Shown here in pieces: positions 12,571 to 24,984 of a stretch of 64,000 nt of DNA (positions are counted from its first letter, which is position 1; every line of letters starts with the position of its first letter). A program made the position numbers and the translations under genes. Under the pieces are notes generated by a model that did no database searches, was not told the origin of the DNA, and was given only the letters and a program-made list of their open reading frames with translations. Source of the stretch: Eonycteris spelaea (taxonomy: Eukaryota; Chordata; Mammalia; Chiroptera; Pteropodidae); the NCBI GenBank assembly GCA_003508835.1, contig PUFA01000143.1:4241501-4305500 (forward strand), in the 5' to 3' direction.

Positions 12571-13884
12571 TAGGAATCCAAGCGGCTTAGACGCCACCTA
12601 CTGGAAAACCAAAAAGAAGAGCACCTTCTTTGCAGCAGGCTTAAGAAAGACCTTTATTTAATAGATCTTTTTTTTTTTTTCTGGAAAAAACAACAGAATT
12701 CCCTTCCATTAATGCCCAAGTGGAGAAATAGCCCATTAAACACCATGAACAACCAAGGTGACAAGGCATCTCAGAAAGAAAGAGAAAAATCTCCAGAAAT
12801 AAGCTTATAGACATAGAAATAACAGAGAATTCAGGATGGTACTTTTGAAAAAAACTCAGTGAGATCCAAAACAAATTATCTCAACAATTAGGAATTAAAA
12901 AAAAACTATATGAGCAGAGCAAGAGATGGAAACCCCAAGAAGAACAGAATAGATCTTCTAGAGACAAAGAACTCACTGCAAGAGTTGAAAAATGAAATAG
13001 CAAGCCTGGGAAGCAGAGTTGACCAAATGGAGGAAAGATCAGTGATATCGGAGACAGAATTCTAGAAATAAATCAGAAGGAAGAAGAGAGAAACCGAAGA
13101 ATGAAAATTAATGAAAGAGAAAATACAAGAACTAGCTGATACCTCAAGAGAGGAAACATAAGAATAATGGGCATTATCAAAGGCAAGGAAAAGGACCGCA
13201 GGACTAGAAGCAGTTTAGATAAATAGTGGATGGAATTTCCCAAATCTAAGGAATGAGCTGGAGTTCGGAATTCAAGAAGTCATCAGACAAACCCAATTAT
13301 CTCAACCAAAAAGGCCTTCACCAAGACACATTGTATTAAAGTTTTCAAAAATCAATGACAAAGGAATTCTCAAGGCAGCCAAAAAAAAGAAATGATGGCG
13401 TATAAAGGAAAACCCATTAGATTGTCATTGGACTTCTCAGCAAGATTTTACAAGCCAGAAAGGAATGGAACCGAATATTTAAATTATTAAGTGAAAGAAA
13501 CTACCAGCCTAGAATAATGTATCCAGCTAAGCTCTCCTTTAGACATGAAGGGGAAATCAAGACCTTTCCCAACATACAAATTGTGGAAATTCTACACTAC
13601 GAGACCTGCACAACAGGAAATACTGAAAGGGGATGAGCTCACCTATAAAGAAAATAACAACAACAACAAATATAATGAGGAGTAAAGTGACTATCAGGCA
13701 AACCCTTATTAAGAGCAGACCTTATAGCTTGATAATAAGAAGTGAATTGTTATAAACAAGATTTAATGAACGTTTAACATACATAGGGACAAATTGAGAC
13801 AACAATCACTGTGAAGGGGAGATTCAAGATCCAATTTGCAAACACAGGAATGGAGATAAGGAACACACAGAAGAAAAAGACAGC

Positions 13885-13887
<3 letters not shown>

Positions 13888-13921
<34 letters not shown>
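13888..13921. repeat. (TG)n microsatellite
   Basis: A TG dinucleotide run of about 33 bases lies in the inter-ORF region of the plus-strand L1, near the expected start of ORF2. The matching place in the minus-strand L1 at 41412-41529 also carries a TG/TA repeat, so the ancestor probably had a short seed here. Confidence 0.9.
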
Positions 13922-16900
13922 TTGTACACATACATACATATACATATTATATAACTATCCATTACATTTCATAATGGTAACCACACAACAAAGATTCAAA
14001 ACTAAAATATATAACATGAACAAGAAGAAACCAGAGGAGAACCCACAAAAGCCAATTAAAATAAGAAAACAGAAGCACACGGACAAGGAAAACAATGGAA
14101 ACACCAAGATACCAGAAAGCAAAAGATAAAATGGCTATAAGAAGATGTCATAATTCAATAATACCCTAAATGTAAATAGACTGAACTCACCAATAAAATG
14201 ACACGGAGTTGCAGAATGGATCACAAAACAAAACCCAATCATATGCTTGCCTCCAGGAGACATATCTCAGCTCCAAAGGCAATAACAGACTCAAAGAGAA
14301 AGGGTGGAAAATGATATTTCAAGCAAATGGCATTCAGAGAAAAGTGAGAGTACGTGTATCAGAAAAATATACTCCAAAATAAAAAAAAAGTAAAGAAAGA
14401 TACTGAGGGACACTTCAGAATGATAAAGGGAATCATGCACCAAGAAAGACACTTATTAATATTTGTGCTCCAATCAGGGAACCCCAAAATATGTAAGCAA
14501 TACTAACAGAACTAAGGGAGAAACAAACCAAAAACATATCATAGTAGGGGACCTAAATACCCCCACTGTTGGACATGAACAGATATTGAAAACAGAAACT
14601 CAGTAAGAAAGTCACATCCTTAAATGCCACAATACACCAAGTGAATATTGATATATACAGAGCTTTCCATCCCCAAACAACTGGCTATGCATTCTTCTCT
14701 ATGCACATGAAACATTCTCAAGGATTGACCACATACTGGAAAAAGAAATAGCCTCAACAATTATGAGGGTTTGAAATCATGCAACCATATTCTCTGATCA
14801 TAACGCTTTTGAAACTAGAGATCAACTGCAGAAAGAAATCAGGAAGAACTGCAAACACATGAGATTAAACAACATGCTACTGAAGAATAACCAGGTCAGA
14901 GAAGAAATAAAAAGAGAGATCAAGAGATACATAGAAACGGATGATAATGATAGTACAACATATCAAAAACTTTTGGGACATGGCAAGTGGTCATAAGAAA
15001 ATTCATATCATTACAGGCCTATCTCTAAAAATAAGAATGAGCCCAAATAAACAACCTAATGCTTCATCTTAAAAAACTAGAAAAAAAGAAACAAATGAAC
15101 CTATGGTCATCAGAAGGAAAGAAATCATCAAATTAGAGCAGAAATAAATGAAATTGAAAACAAAACAAACAAAAACAATAGAAAAAATAAATGGAACAAA
15201 GAGCTGGTTCTTTGAGAAGGTTAATAAAATTGACAACCCTGGCTAGACCACAAACACAAATCAGAATGAAAGAGGGGAAATTACCACTGATATTGCAGAA
15301 ATACAAAGATCATACAAGAATACTATGAAAAAGTATATAACACCAAATTTAATAATCTGGAAGAAATGGATCAGTACTTAGAAATAATAACCTTCCTAAG
15401 ACTGATCAAGAATTGGAAAATCTAAATAGACCAAGCAGCAGTATGAAAATTGAAAAAACATCTTTAAAAACCTACCAAACAAGTAAAGTCCAGGACCTGA
15501 TGGTTTCACCAGTGAATTCTATCTAACATTCAAGGAGATTTAATACCTAGTCTCCTCAAACTTTTCCAAAAAAATCAAAGAGAAGGCAATACTTCTCAAC
15601 TCACTTTATGAGGCCAATATTCCTCTGACTATAAAAACCTGTAAAAATAACACACAAAAAAGGTAAACTGCAGACCAATATCTCTCATGAACACAGATGC
15701 AAAAATCCTAAATAAGATACTAGAAACTGAATACAGCAACATTTTAAAAGATTATAAACCATGATAAGTTAGATTCATCCAAGGGCGTACAAGGATGGTT
15801 CAACATATGCAAATTGGATTAATGTTGATACACCACATAAACAATTAAAATGTAAGAATCATATGATTATATCAATAGATGCAGAAAAAGTCTTGACAAG
15901 ATACAGCACCATTTATGATCAAAAACTCTCACAAAATTGGTATAGAAGAAAGTAATTTAACTTAAAAAGGCCATCTTTGGACAATTCTCAGCCAACATTA
16001 TACTTAATGGTGAAAAATAAAAACCTTCCCTCTAAGATCAGGAACAAGGCAAAGTTGTCCACTTCGCCACTGCTGTTCATATAACATTGGAGGTCCTAGA
16101 AGTGCAATCAGACAAGAGAAAGATATAAAAGGCATCAAATAGGAAATGAAGAAGTCAAACTGTCACTATTTGCAGATGACATGATTCTCTATATAGAAAA
16201 CCCTAAAGACTCCACAAGAACACTACTAGAAACAATAAAGCAAATACTAAAGTTTCTGGATACAAAATCAATGTTCAAAAATCCATAGCATTCCTATACT
16301 CTAATAATGAAGTGTCAGAAAAGAAGTGGAAAAAATAATTCCTTTTGCAATTGCACAAAAAGAATAAAATACCTAGGAATAAATTTAACAAAACATGTGA
16401 AGGACCTATATAATGAAAACTACAAGACCCATTAAAAGAAATTGAAGAAGATACAAAGAAATGGAAAAGATATTCCTGTTCTTGGATTGGAAGAATCAAC
16501 ATAGTTAAAATGACCATATTACCTAAAACATACAGATTTAATGCAATCCCCATCAAAATCCCATGGCATTTTTTAAAGAAATAGAACAAAAAATCATCAG
16601 ATTTGTATGGAAGCACAAAAGACCCTGAATTGCCAAAGCCATCCTGAGAAGAACGAGGCTGGAGGCATCATTCTGCCTGACTTCAAATTATACTACAAAG
16701 ACAGTAATCAAAATGGCATGGTATTGGCAAAAACAGACACACAGACCAGTGGAACAGAATGAGAGTCCAGAAGTAAACCCATATTTATAGGCAAATAATT
16801 TTTCAACAAAAAAGCCAAAAACATACAGTGGAGAAAGGAAAAGCCTCTTCAATAAATGGTGCTGGGAAAACTGGAAAGCCACCTGCAAAAGAATGAAACT

Positions 16901-18048
16901 AGACTGTTGCTATCACCACACACCAAATTAACTCAAAATGGATTAAGGACCTGAATATAAGACCTGAAACAATAAAATGCATAGAAGAAAACATAGGAAC
17001 TAAACCAGGAACTTGGACTTAAAAGATTTTATGAATTTGACCTCAAAGGCAAGGGAAGTAAAAGCAAAATAAATGAATGGGACACATCAAACTAAAAAGC
17101 TTCTGCTCAGCAAAGAAATGTCAACAAGGTAAAAGACGACCATCCAAATGGGAAAATATATTTGCAAGCAATGCCTCCAATAAGGGCCTAATATCCAAAA
17201 TAAACAAAGAACTTATATGACTCAATAACAACAACAAAACAAATGATCCAATCAAAAAATGGGCAGAGGACCTGAATAGAGACTTCTCCCTAGAGGACAT
17301 ACAAATGGCCAACAAATAAATGAAAATATACTCAACATCACTAGTTATTAGAGAAATGCAAATCAAAACCACCATGAGATACCATCTCATACCTTTGGAA
17401 TGGCTATAATCAATAGAACAAGCAATAACAATGTTGGAGAGAATGTGGAGAAGTAGGAACTCTCATATACTGCAAGTAGGACTGAAAATTGGTACAGCCA
17501 CTATGGAAAACAGTGTGGAGGTTCCTCAAAAAACTAAGAATAGAATTCCCATATGACCCAGCCAATCCCTCTTCTGGTACTTACCCAAGAAAAAATTTGA
17601 AAAGAGTTATCCATACAGATATATGCACCCTGGTGTTATTACAGCATTATCATGGTGGCCAAGACATGGAAACCAATTGAAGTGCCCTTGGATAGATGAT
17701 TAGATAAAAAGATGTTGATACATATATACAATGGATATTACTCGGCCATTAAGAAAATATGAAATACTGCCATTTGTGACAACAGGATGGATCTTGGAAA
17801 TTTGCGCTAAGTGAAATTGATCAGGACAGAAAAAGTTGAAAACCATATAATTTCACTTACATGTGGTATATAAAAATGAGAGCAACAAACAAGATAAACA
17901 AACAAAAGTCATAGACATAGACAACAGTGTAGTGTTTACCAGAGGGAAATTGGGTAGGGAGAAGGTAGATAAGGATAAAGGGGTCAAAATGTGTGGTGAC
18001 AAAAGGAAAATTTACCTTTTGGTGGTGAACACACAATGAAATATTCAT

Positions 18049-18555
18049 ATGATTTATTATTTAGGTGCTCCTATGTTGGATGTATAAATGTTTACAAGGG
18101 TTATATTTTTATTGGAGTTGTTGTTTTCATCATGTAGTGTCTTTCTTTGTCTCTTATTATGACCTCTATTATAGTTTTAAAGTCTATGTTGTCTGATATA
18201 AGTATTGCTACCCCAGCTTTCTAAAATTTTCTTTGCATGAAATATCTTTTTCTATCTCTTTACCTTCAACCTGTGTGTCTTTCAGTCTAAAGTGGTCTCT
18301 TTTTAGACAGCATTAAGTATGGGTCTTGTTTTCTTACCTGTTCAGCTATCCTATGTCTTTTGATTGGCAACATTTAATCCATTTACATTTAAAGTGTTTA
18401 TTGATAGGTATATAGTTTTGTCATTTATTATTTAATCTATATTATTTTTTCTTCTCCTTCCTTTTAAAGAAGTCCCTTCAACATTTCTTGTATTACTGGC
18501 TTGATGGTAAGGAATTTCTTTAGCTTTTCCTGTTTTGGAAGCTCTTTATTTTATT
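18049..18555 (-). mobile_element. L1 ORF2 5'-region fragment (truncated)
   Basis: Minus-strand sequence from the early ORF2 region of an L1, related to 50850-51250. It contains the block near 18120-18220 on 'gtctctt..tattacctctatt' and the block near 18270-18400 that encodes the endonuclease domain in reverse. It has no 3' part: its left edge is the truncated end of the plus-strand L1 at 18048. Its right edge is the start of another L1 3' end. Confidence 0.75.
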
Positions 18556-20998
18556 AAAAAAAAATTTTCCCCCAGCTTTATTGAAATATGATAGATAATT
18601 AGTTGCTCATATTTACATTGCACAATTCAATGAGTTTTCAATTATAGTTGCATATCATATTTAGTTTCAGTTGTACAGTGTAGTGACTAAAGAGCTATAT
18701 AACTCATAAAGTGACCATCCCACAAATCTAGTACCTCTTCCCCTTACATATTTATTACAACATTGTTGACTATTTTCCTTATGCCGCACTTTATATCTCC
18801 ATGACTATTTTGTAACTATCCATTTGTGCTTCTTAATCACTTTGCCCTTTTTCGCCATCCCCTTAACACCCTTCCTATCTAGTATAGCCCTTAAAATATT
18901 CTCTGTATCTATGAGTTTGTCTTAATTTTTGTTGTTGTTGTTTATTTTGTTCTTTAGATTCCACATGTATGTGAAATCGTGTAGTATTTGTCTTTCTTTG
19001 CTAACTTACTTCATTCAGTGCAATACCCTTTAGGTCCATCTTTTTTCCATCCCCTTCCTTTTAGTCTCTGTGTGTCTTTTAACTCTGAAGTGAGTCTCTT
19101 ATAAGAGTCTTGTTTTCTTATCCATTCAGCCACTCTACCTTTTGGTTGTAATACTTAATTCTTTTCTATTTGAAGTAATTATTGATATGTAGTTATTACC
19201 AATCTTTATTCATGTTTATTATATGTGTTTTTCTTCTTAAAGAAGTCCCTCCAACATTTCCTGTAATAGTGCTTTGGCGAGTGATGAATTCCTTTAGTTT
19301 ATTTTTGTCTGGGAAGCTCTTTATCTGTCTTCGACTCTAAGTGAAAGCTTTGCTGGGTAAAGTATTCTTGGTTGTTGTTTCCTGGTTTCATCCCTTTGAA
19401 TATTTCCTACCAATCCCTTCTGTCTTGCAAAGTTTCTTCTAAGAAATCAGATGCCAGTCTTATGGGTGTTCCCTTGTAGGTAACTAACTGCTATTCTCAT
19501 GCTCTCTCGATGCTTTTTAAGATTCTCTTTTTGTATGAACCTTTGGCATTTTAATTATGATGTGTCTTGGTGTGGGCCTCTTTGGGTTCATTTGTTTTCG
19601 GAACTCTCTGAGCCTCTTGGGGTTGTATGTTCTTTTTCTTCACTATGTTAGGGAAGTAATCCATTATTATTTCTTCAAATAGTTTTTCAACTTTTTGTTT
19701 TCCATCTTCTTCTACAGGTACCATTATAACATGGATATTTTTGTTAATTTTGTCTCATAGAATCCTTAAATTATTATGAGATTCTTGGCTTCTTTTTTTC
19801 TTGCTGTTTTGATTGGGTGTCCTTGGCTTCTCCATCCTCTTTATCAGTGGTTTGATCCTCTTCTTCCCCACTCTGTTAATTCCTTCTAAAATACTCTTCA
19901 TCTCAGATAACATATCTTCATTTCTGACTGATTCCCTTTTATAATTTCCATTTCAATTTATTTTTTAATCTCTTTGTTAAAGTTCTCACTGAATTCACCT
20001 ACACTTCCCCTAAGTTCACTGAGCATCTTTATAGCCAGCATTTTGAATTCTGCATCTGTTAGATTGCTTGACTCCATTTTTCCATGATCTCTGTTATGTT
20101 CTTTAATATGGTTTTTACTTCTTTGTTTTCCATTTTGGCTTGCCTTTCTGTGTCTGTTATGTACTAGTAAAGCTCCTAAGTCTCTCAGTCTTATTAGTGT
20201 GCCTTTGTTAGTAAATGTCCAGTGGCACAGTTCTGAGAGGGTTTTAGCTGCAGGCCAAGTTTAGCCCCAGCCTGTGCTCCTCCAGGTTCACCTGTTAAGA
20301 TTCAGGAAGAAATCCACAGATGCTGTGCTTATAGTTGCCTCAAGAGGCCATGCCAGAAACTGAAGTTAGCTGCTACCAATGTTGGTCTTGGAGCTGCTCA
20401 GCAAGGGACACAGGACTTGCTGAGGACACAACTAAATGTGGCTTAGGTAGGGCTATGAATTAGGTAAGGCAGAGTCTCAGGGAATTCTCTGGGTGCAGCA
20501 ACCTCTGTTATGTAGCTTGATGATGTCTCAGCTATGGTTGCACCTGAGTCAGCACACTGGGAGTGGGGAAGGCTCAATAGAGCAACAATGGACTTCTGTC
20601 TGGGAGAAAGCCTTCCCTCCAGCTCTTGCTCTGACAATTCAGTGTTCCCCTGTAAGTCCCTGCTCCCTGCGAGCAGCCAACCTGGGTTTGGTGCTCAGAG
20701 TCTGTCACCACAAAAAGTCCAGTGGTGGACATGGCGCCTTTAAGAGGAGTCTGTAGCTGCCAGCTGCTACTACTGTAGCCTCTGTCCCACTCAGTCACTG
20801 GGGAGAGGGCCGCCTCTCATCTTCATTCCCTCTTGCCTTCCACCGTTGCAGGTTGATGTCTTATTTCTCTCCTAGTGGAAGTGCTTCTGTTCATTTAGAC
20901 TCCCAGGAAACTCTGCTTGCTATTTGCTCCATGTTTCATCACAACTTTGATGTGGTCACAAGAGCAGATGAACAAAGCCTCTATCATTTATGCTATTT
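18556..20998 (-). mobile_element. Internally deleted L1: 3'UTR joined to ORF2 start, ORF1 and 5'UTR
   Basis: The element begins with an L1 3' end (18556-18700), and continues through 3'UTR and last ORF2 bases to about 19040. It then jumps to the early ORF2 (endonuclease) region, followed by ORF1 (19260-20100) and a 5'UTR (20170-20998). Most of ORF2 is missing. The stretch 19045-19330 repeats, with divergence, the same L1 segment as 18230-18550, which shows these are two separate L1 copies. It is non-functional. Confidence 0.75.
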
Positions 20999-21005
20999 TG
21001 CCTAG

Positions 21006-21245
21006 TCTCTCACTTTATCTTACCTTGAATTTAATTGACAGCCTTGCTGCTTCAAGTATTCTTGGTCGTAGGTCTTTGTTTTAATCACTTTGAATATTTT
21101 GTGCATTCACTTTTGACCTATAAAGTTTCTTTTGAGAAATCTGATGACAATCTTATGAGAATACACTTGTAAGTAACTAGCTGCTTTTCTCTTGCTACTT
21201 TTAAGATTCTCTTCTTGCCTTTAACCTCTGGCATTTTAATTATAA
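21006..21245 (-). mobile_element. L1 ORF1 fragment
   Basis: A short minus-strand L1 piece with ORF1 landmarks ('attcttggtcgtaggtc', 'agaaatctgatgacaatctta', 'taactagctgcttttctctt'). It parallels 19340-19560 and 51290-51490. It carries neither end of an L1. Confidence 0.7.
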
Positions 21246-21249
21246 TGGG

Positions 21250-21520
21250 AAAACATTTTTATGACTTCAAGGTAGGGTCATAATTTTAAGACATAAAACA
21301 AATTCTCTAAAAGAAGACTGGGAAGTTTTATTACAGAGAAAAGAAAAACTTGTGCTTCAAAGTCAAAGACTGGGAAAAATATTTGTGATGCATAAACCAA
21401 ACAGATTTAGTAATCCAAAAATATGTAGAGAATTAGATTAACAATCCAATAGAAAATTGGATAAAGTATATAAAAAGAACTCTTGTTGCCAGGAAGCACA
21501 AGAAAATTTGCTCAAGGTCA
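21250..21520 (+). mobile_element. Old L1 ORF2 fragment
   Basis: A diverged plus-strand L1 piece from the C-terminal part of ORF2. Recognisable landmarks are 'aaacttgtgcttcaaagtca', 'gggaaaaatatttgtgatgc' and 'tataaaaagaactcttgtt', which match the block before the zinc-knuckle region of mammalian L1 ORF2. It is older than the neighbouring L1s, as judged by divergence. Confidence 0.6.
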
Positions 21521-21906
21521 AGTTATGCTGGAGAAAGCAGGACACCAAGTTGAGTGAAATCGGCTGATTCTGTGGTCAAATGCCACTTAGCAGTGCTGTA
21601 TGACAGGGTGTGTGACACTGCTTCCCAAAAGTGGAGTAAAACAGAAATGAATATGACTGTAAACATGTTAAAGTATTTATAATAAATCCCCTGATATTTA
21701 CTGAGTGCTCATTCTGTATAATGTACATCGAGTGGTGGTTTTAGATATGTTCAGCCTGTCCTCAGTAGACCTGAGAGGTGAACTGACTTTGGAAATGGAT
21801 AAAAAAAGCAGGTAAAATGATAGAACTGTTTCTCTATCCTGATGCAACTCAACTATTTCAACTTTTATCTCTTTTATATATTGTTTTACATAGCTCTTGT
21901 TTAAAA
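21521..21906. other. Intergenic, no gene seen
   Basis: I see no gene here. A weak MIR-like stretch near 21690-21800 ('tatttactgagtgctcattctg') may be an old SINE. This is the left flank of the EIF2S3 retrocopy. Confidence 0.35.
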
Positions 21907-21919
21907 ATATCATTCCAGA
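21907..21919. repeat. Left target-site duplication of EIF2S3 retrocopy
   Basis: The 13 bases ATATCATTCCAGA here are repeated exactly at 24494-24506, directly after the A-rich tail of the retrocopy. This is the footprint of L1-mediated insertion. Confidence 0.8.
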
Positions 21920-22128
21920 TTATTTAAATTAGAGAACTCAGTAAAGAGGACGTTCCCACTGTCAGTTCTTACGCCCTGGGTAAAATACCAGGTTATGGAA
22001 AACCCTTTGGCCATTGCCAGGAGAAACGGAAATGACATCTCCCTTGCAGCGCCACTATGTTAGTTTCACCTGCCTAGCGAGGGACCTTTTATGGGGCTGA
22101 CCTCAGCACTGTCTGCGCAAATAACAAC

Positions 22129-22587
22129 ATGTCCGCGATGAATAGATCCGGGAACTTTGCCTTGTGTTTTCCAGTCAGCCTGCTGGTAGGTACTGTACGA
22201 ATCAAAGCAGAAAGAAGTGCAAGAAGTGAGACTGTGCTGCAACAGTCACATTCCTTTCCCACGCCTGGGCCTCAGTTGGCCTTCCCACCTTTGCTTCTCA
22301 CCGACCTACGCACTAGAGGGCCTGTGGAGGGTCAGGGAGTTGCGGGGGCGACTTCCTTTCTCTACAGGCAGATGGCGGGAGGCGAGGCAGGAGTGACTTT
22401 GGGGAAACCGCATCTTTCTCCCCAGGATCTTGCCAACTTGAATGTTACCAAATTTACCCCACTTTCACGCGAAGTTATCAGCAGACAAGCCACAATTAAT
22501 ACATGTACAACTGGTCATGTAGCTCATGGGAAACCCACAGTTATACAAGCTATTTCTGGAGTTCGCACCATCAGGTCCAAAAATTAA
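22129..22587 (+). other. Open frame: 81 upstream codons fused in frame to the eIF2 gamma N-terminus
   Basis: An ATG at 22129 opens a frame of 152 codons. The first 81 codons have no resemblance I recognise; codon 82 is the usual eIF2 gamma start, and about 71 eIF2 gamma codons follow before TAA at 22585. It is the longest open frame in the retrocopy. The upstream part has more G+C and CpG than its surroundings, consistent with promoter-proximal or 5'UTR origin. Expression would need an outside promoter; I treat it as non-coding. Confidence 0.4.
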
Positions 22588-24441
22588 CTAGAGAGAAAAT
22601 ATTACAATCAACCTTGGGTATGCTAATGTTAAGATTTGTAAAGTTGATGACCCAAGTTGTCCTCGGCTAGAATGTTATAAATCCTGTGTAAGCACACATC
22701 TGATGAGTTTCCTACAGATTCTGGGGACCAAAGGGAACTTAGTCAGACATGTTTCCTTTGTTGACTGTCCTAGCCAAGATATTTTGATGGCTACTATGCT
22801 AAACGATGTAGCCGTGATGGATGCAGCTCTTCTGTTGGTAGCTGGTAATGAGTCTTGTCCTCAGCCTCAGACATATGAACACCTGGCTGCTATAGAAATC
22901 ATTAAACTGAAGCTATTTTGATTCTACAAAATAAAAATTGATTTGTAAAAGAAAGCCAGGCTAAAGAACAATGTGAATGGATTCTTGCATTTGTACAAGG
23001 CACAGTAGCAGAAGTAGCCTCTATTATTCCAATTTCTGCTCAGCTGAAATACAATATTGAAGTTGTTTTGAGTACATAGTAAAGAAAATTCCAGTACCTC
23101 CAAGAGACTTTACTTCAGAACCCCGACTCATTGTTATTAGGTCCTTTGATGTCAACCAACCTGGCCGTGAAGTTGATGACCTTAAGGGGGATGAAGCTGG
23201 TGTAGTATTATAAAAAGAGTATTAAAGGTGGGCTAGGAGATAAAAATCAGACCTGGTATTTCCAAAAATAGTGAAGGAAAACTCATGTGTAAACCAATCT
23301 TTTCCAAAATTGTATCACTGGGAACATAATGATCTTCAGTATGCTGCTGCAGGAGGTCTTATGGGAGATGGAACAAAAAATTGAATCCACTTTGCACTGG
23401 GCTGACAGAATTTGTGGGGCAAGTACTTGATGCAGTTGGAGCTTTACCTGAGATCTTCACAGAATTGGAAATCTCCTATTTCTTGCTTAGATGGCTTCTA
23501 GGTGTAGGAGACAAGAAAGCAGCAAAGGTGCAAAAACTTGTCTAAGAATGAAGTGCTTATGGTGAACATAGGATCCCTGTTGACAGGAGGAAGAATTAGT
23601 GCAGTTAGGACTGATTTGGGTAAAATCGTTTGGACTAATCCTGTGTGCACAGAAGTAGGAGAAAAAATTGCCCTTAGCCGAAGAGTTGAAAGACACTGGT
23701 GTTTAATTGGGTCAAATAAGAGGTGTAACAATCAAGTCAACAGTAGTGATGACTGAAGAATTCCAAGTAAATAATACATTTGAATGAAATCAGATTTTCT
23801 CTTAACAACCTAGGGGTATCTTTTAAAAACAATACTGGGGAATGAATATCACAGCTTACTGCCTCAGTGGTAACGGTCATTGTCATTTTTTTACTAATGA
23901 AAATTTAACCTCCAATGAGTCTACAATAAGTGCAGAAACTGGTATATATGCTAGATTGAATTGAAATTTACCAGAAATTAATCATTATCAAATAATGTCT
24001 AATTTATATATCAAAGCAGGTTTTGAAATGAAATGATTTGCTACAACCAGCCTTTGCTGTAGCACATATATCACCAGACCTGTTTGTTTGAAATAAATTT
24101 ATTTTTCATGATTCACCTTTGAGTAACTCTAGGTTGAATTGATTGTTATACCAGTTAAAACTTGGACACAAATTCTTGACAACCAGCTTCCTTTTGCCTT
24201 ATATTTTATGTTGCTTTATCTTTGCAATTATATGTGAAAAGAAATTATCTCCTAGAGTATGAGTGCTTTTCCCATCGACCACACCTCTTTTCTCTTCCCT
24301 TTCCCCTTTTTCTGGACTGGAACATAGGAAAACTACTTGAGCAGAAATACTATACCCTCTTGCTATTTCATTGCATTGTTTCTGTGTTTTCACCTGAAAT
24401 CCAGCAGTCTTGTCCTTTGGAAAATACTGTTAAACCAGATG

Positions 24442-24447
24442 AATAAA
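24442..24447 (+). promoter_or_regulatory. Polyadenylation signal of the retrocopied mRNA
   Basis: AATAAA lies 20-25 bases before the C-run and A-rich tail of the EIF2S3 retrocopy. It is inherited from the parent mRNA. Confidence 0.75.
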
Positions 24448-24493
24448 GATTTTCCAGCCCGCCCCCCCCCCCAAAAAAAGATAAAAAAAAATT

Positions 24494-24506
24494 ATATCAT
24501 TCCAGA
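24494..24506. repeat. Right target-site duplication of EIF2S3 retrocopy
   Basis: Exact 13-base match to 21907-21919, immediately after the A-rich tail. Confidence 0.8.
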
Positions 24507-24984
24507 ATGGAAAAAGAATAAGTTGGTATTGAGGGTGCTTGGGCACCCGTAGGCTTGGCAGGCTAGGGGCTTTGGACCAAGGCAGAGGCTTAGATGTCCC
24601 ACCTTCTGGGTGAAGTGGTTAAGGTCTTTTCTTGAGTGTCAGAGGGCATCTCCTTGTGCCCTCTCATCCCCACTCCCACACCAGTTCCCCAACTCTGAGA
24701 CATTACTGTGGAGGTGGGACGGGCACATGGAGTGGAGCAGGCACATTCTACCACCTTGAGTCAAGCTTACTGGGCCCAGGACCCAAAGTTTCTAAGCAGC
24801 ACCCTCAGTGACAGAGCCAACTCCTGTCATTACCAGCCAACAGCTATAGGTGCACCTTCACTAGTGGGAACTTACAGAAAATGACCATTAAGTGAAGTCT
24901 CCAAGTTCTCTGGTAATGTCTTGTGAGAGAGCCAACTGCACAAAGCAAATTTATATATAATATTTACAATAGTTGAGAATTTAG
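24507..24984. other. Intergenic, no gene seen
   Basis: Somewhat GC-richer DNA right of the retrocopy. I recognise no gene, RNA or repeat in it. Confidence 0.35.

Larger units (their letters stand above)
11758..18048 (+). mobile_element. Long L1 on the plus strand (5'UTR, ORF1, ORF2, partial 3'UTR), dead
   Basis: This is the most complete sense-strand L1 in the window. The 5'UTR (11758-12640) contains two tandem units. A likely ORF1 start is ATG at 12745 (MNNQGDKASQKERE), with an ORF1 coiled-coil and RRM region to about 13650. ORF2 begins near 14150 with endonuclease-domain sequence (residues like RLNSPIK and AEWITKQNP). The RT region includes SPGPDGFTSEFY near 15490-15530 and [14 protein letters not shown] near 16169-16210. 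The stop of the degraded ORF2 is TAA at 17871-17873 after ENHIISLTCGI. Many frameshifts and stops interrupt both ORFs. The 3'UTR stops at about 18048 without a poly(A) tail and abuts opposite-strand L1. Confidence 0.9.
21920..24493 (+). pseudogene. EIF2S3: Processed pseudogene of EIF2S3 (eIF2 gamma subunit)
   Basis: This is a processed copy of the mRNA for the GTP-binding gamma subunit of eIF2, which brings initiator Met-tRNA to the ribosome. The family start ATG is at 22372 ([16 protein letters not shown]), and the body follows eIF2 gamma to the TGA at 23754-23756 (the parent ends in a short run of Asp). No introns are present. A 3'UTR follows with AATAAA at 24442-24447 and an A-rich tail at 24471-24490, all flanked by a 13-bp duplication. 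The copy is dead: TAA at 22585, a frameshift at the NKID motif near 22930, and further breaks. The P-loop reads GHVAHGKPT (Ser to Pro), and the G3 motif reads DCPSQ, lacking its Gly. About 450 bases upstream of the ATG lie inside the duplication and are not obvious standard 5'UTR. Confidence 0.93.

Noticed and set aside
13888..13921. CRISPR-like or structured repeat array
   Set aside because: It is a plain TG microsatellite. No spaced repeat array occurs anywhere in the window.
23538..23756. Short separate gene encoding 72 residues
   Set aside because: It is the C-terminal part of the EIF2S3 retrocopy, left open by chance after upstream frameshifts.
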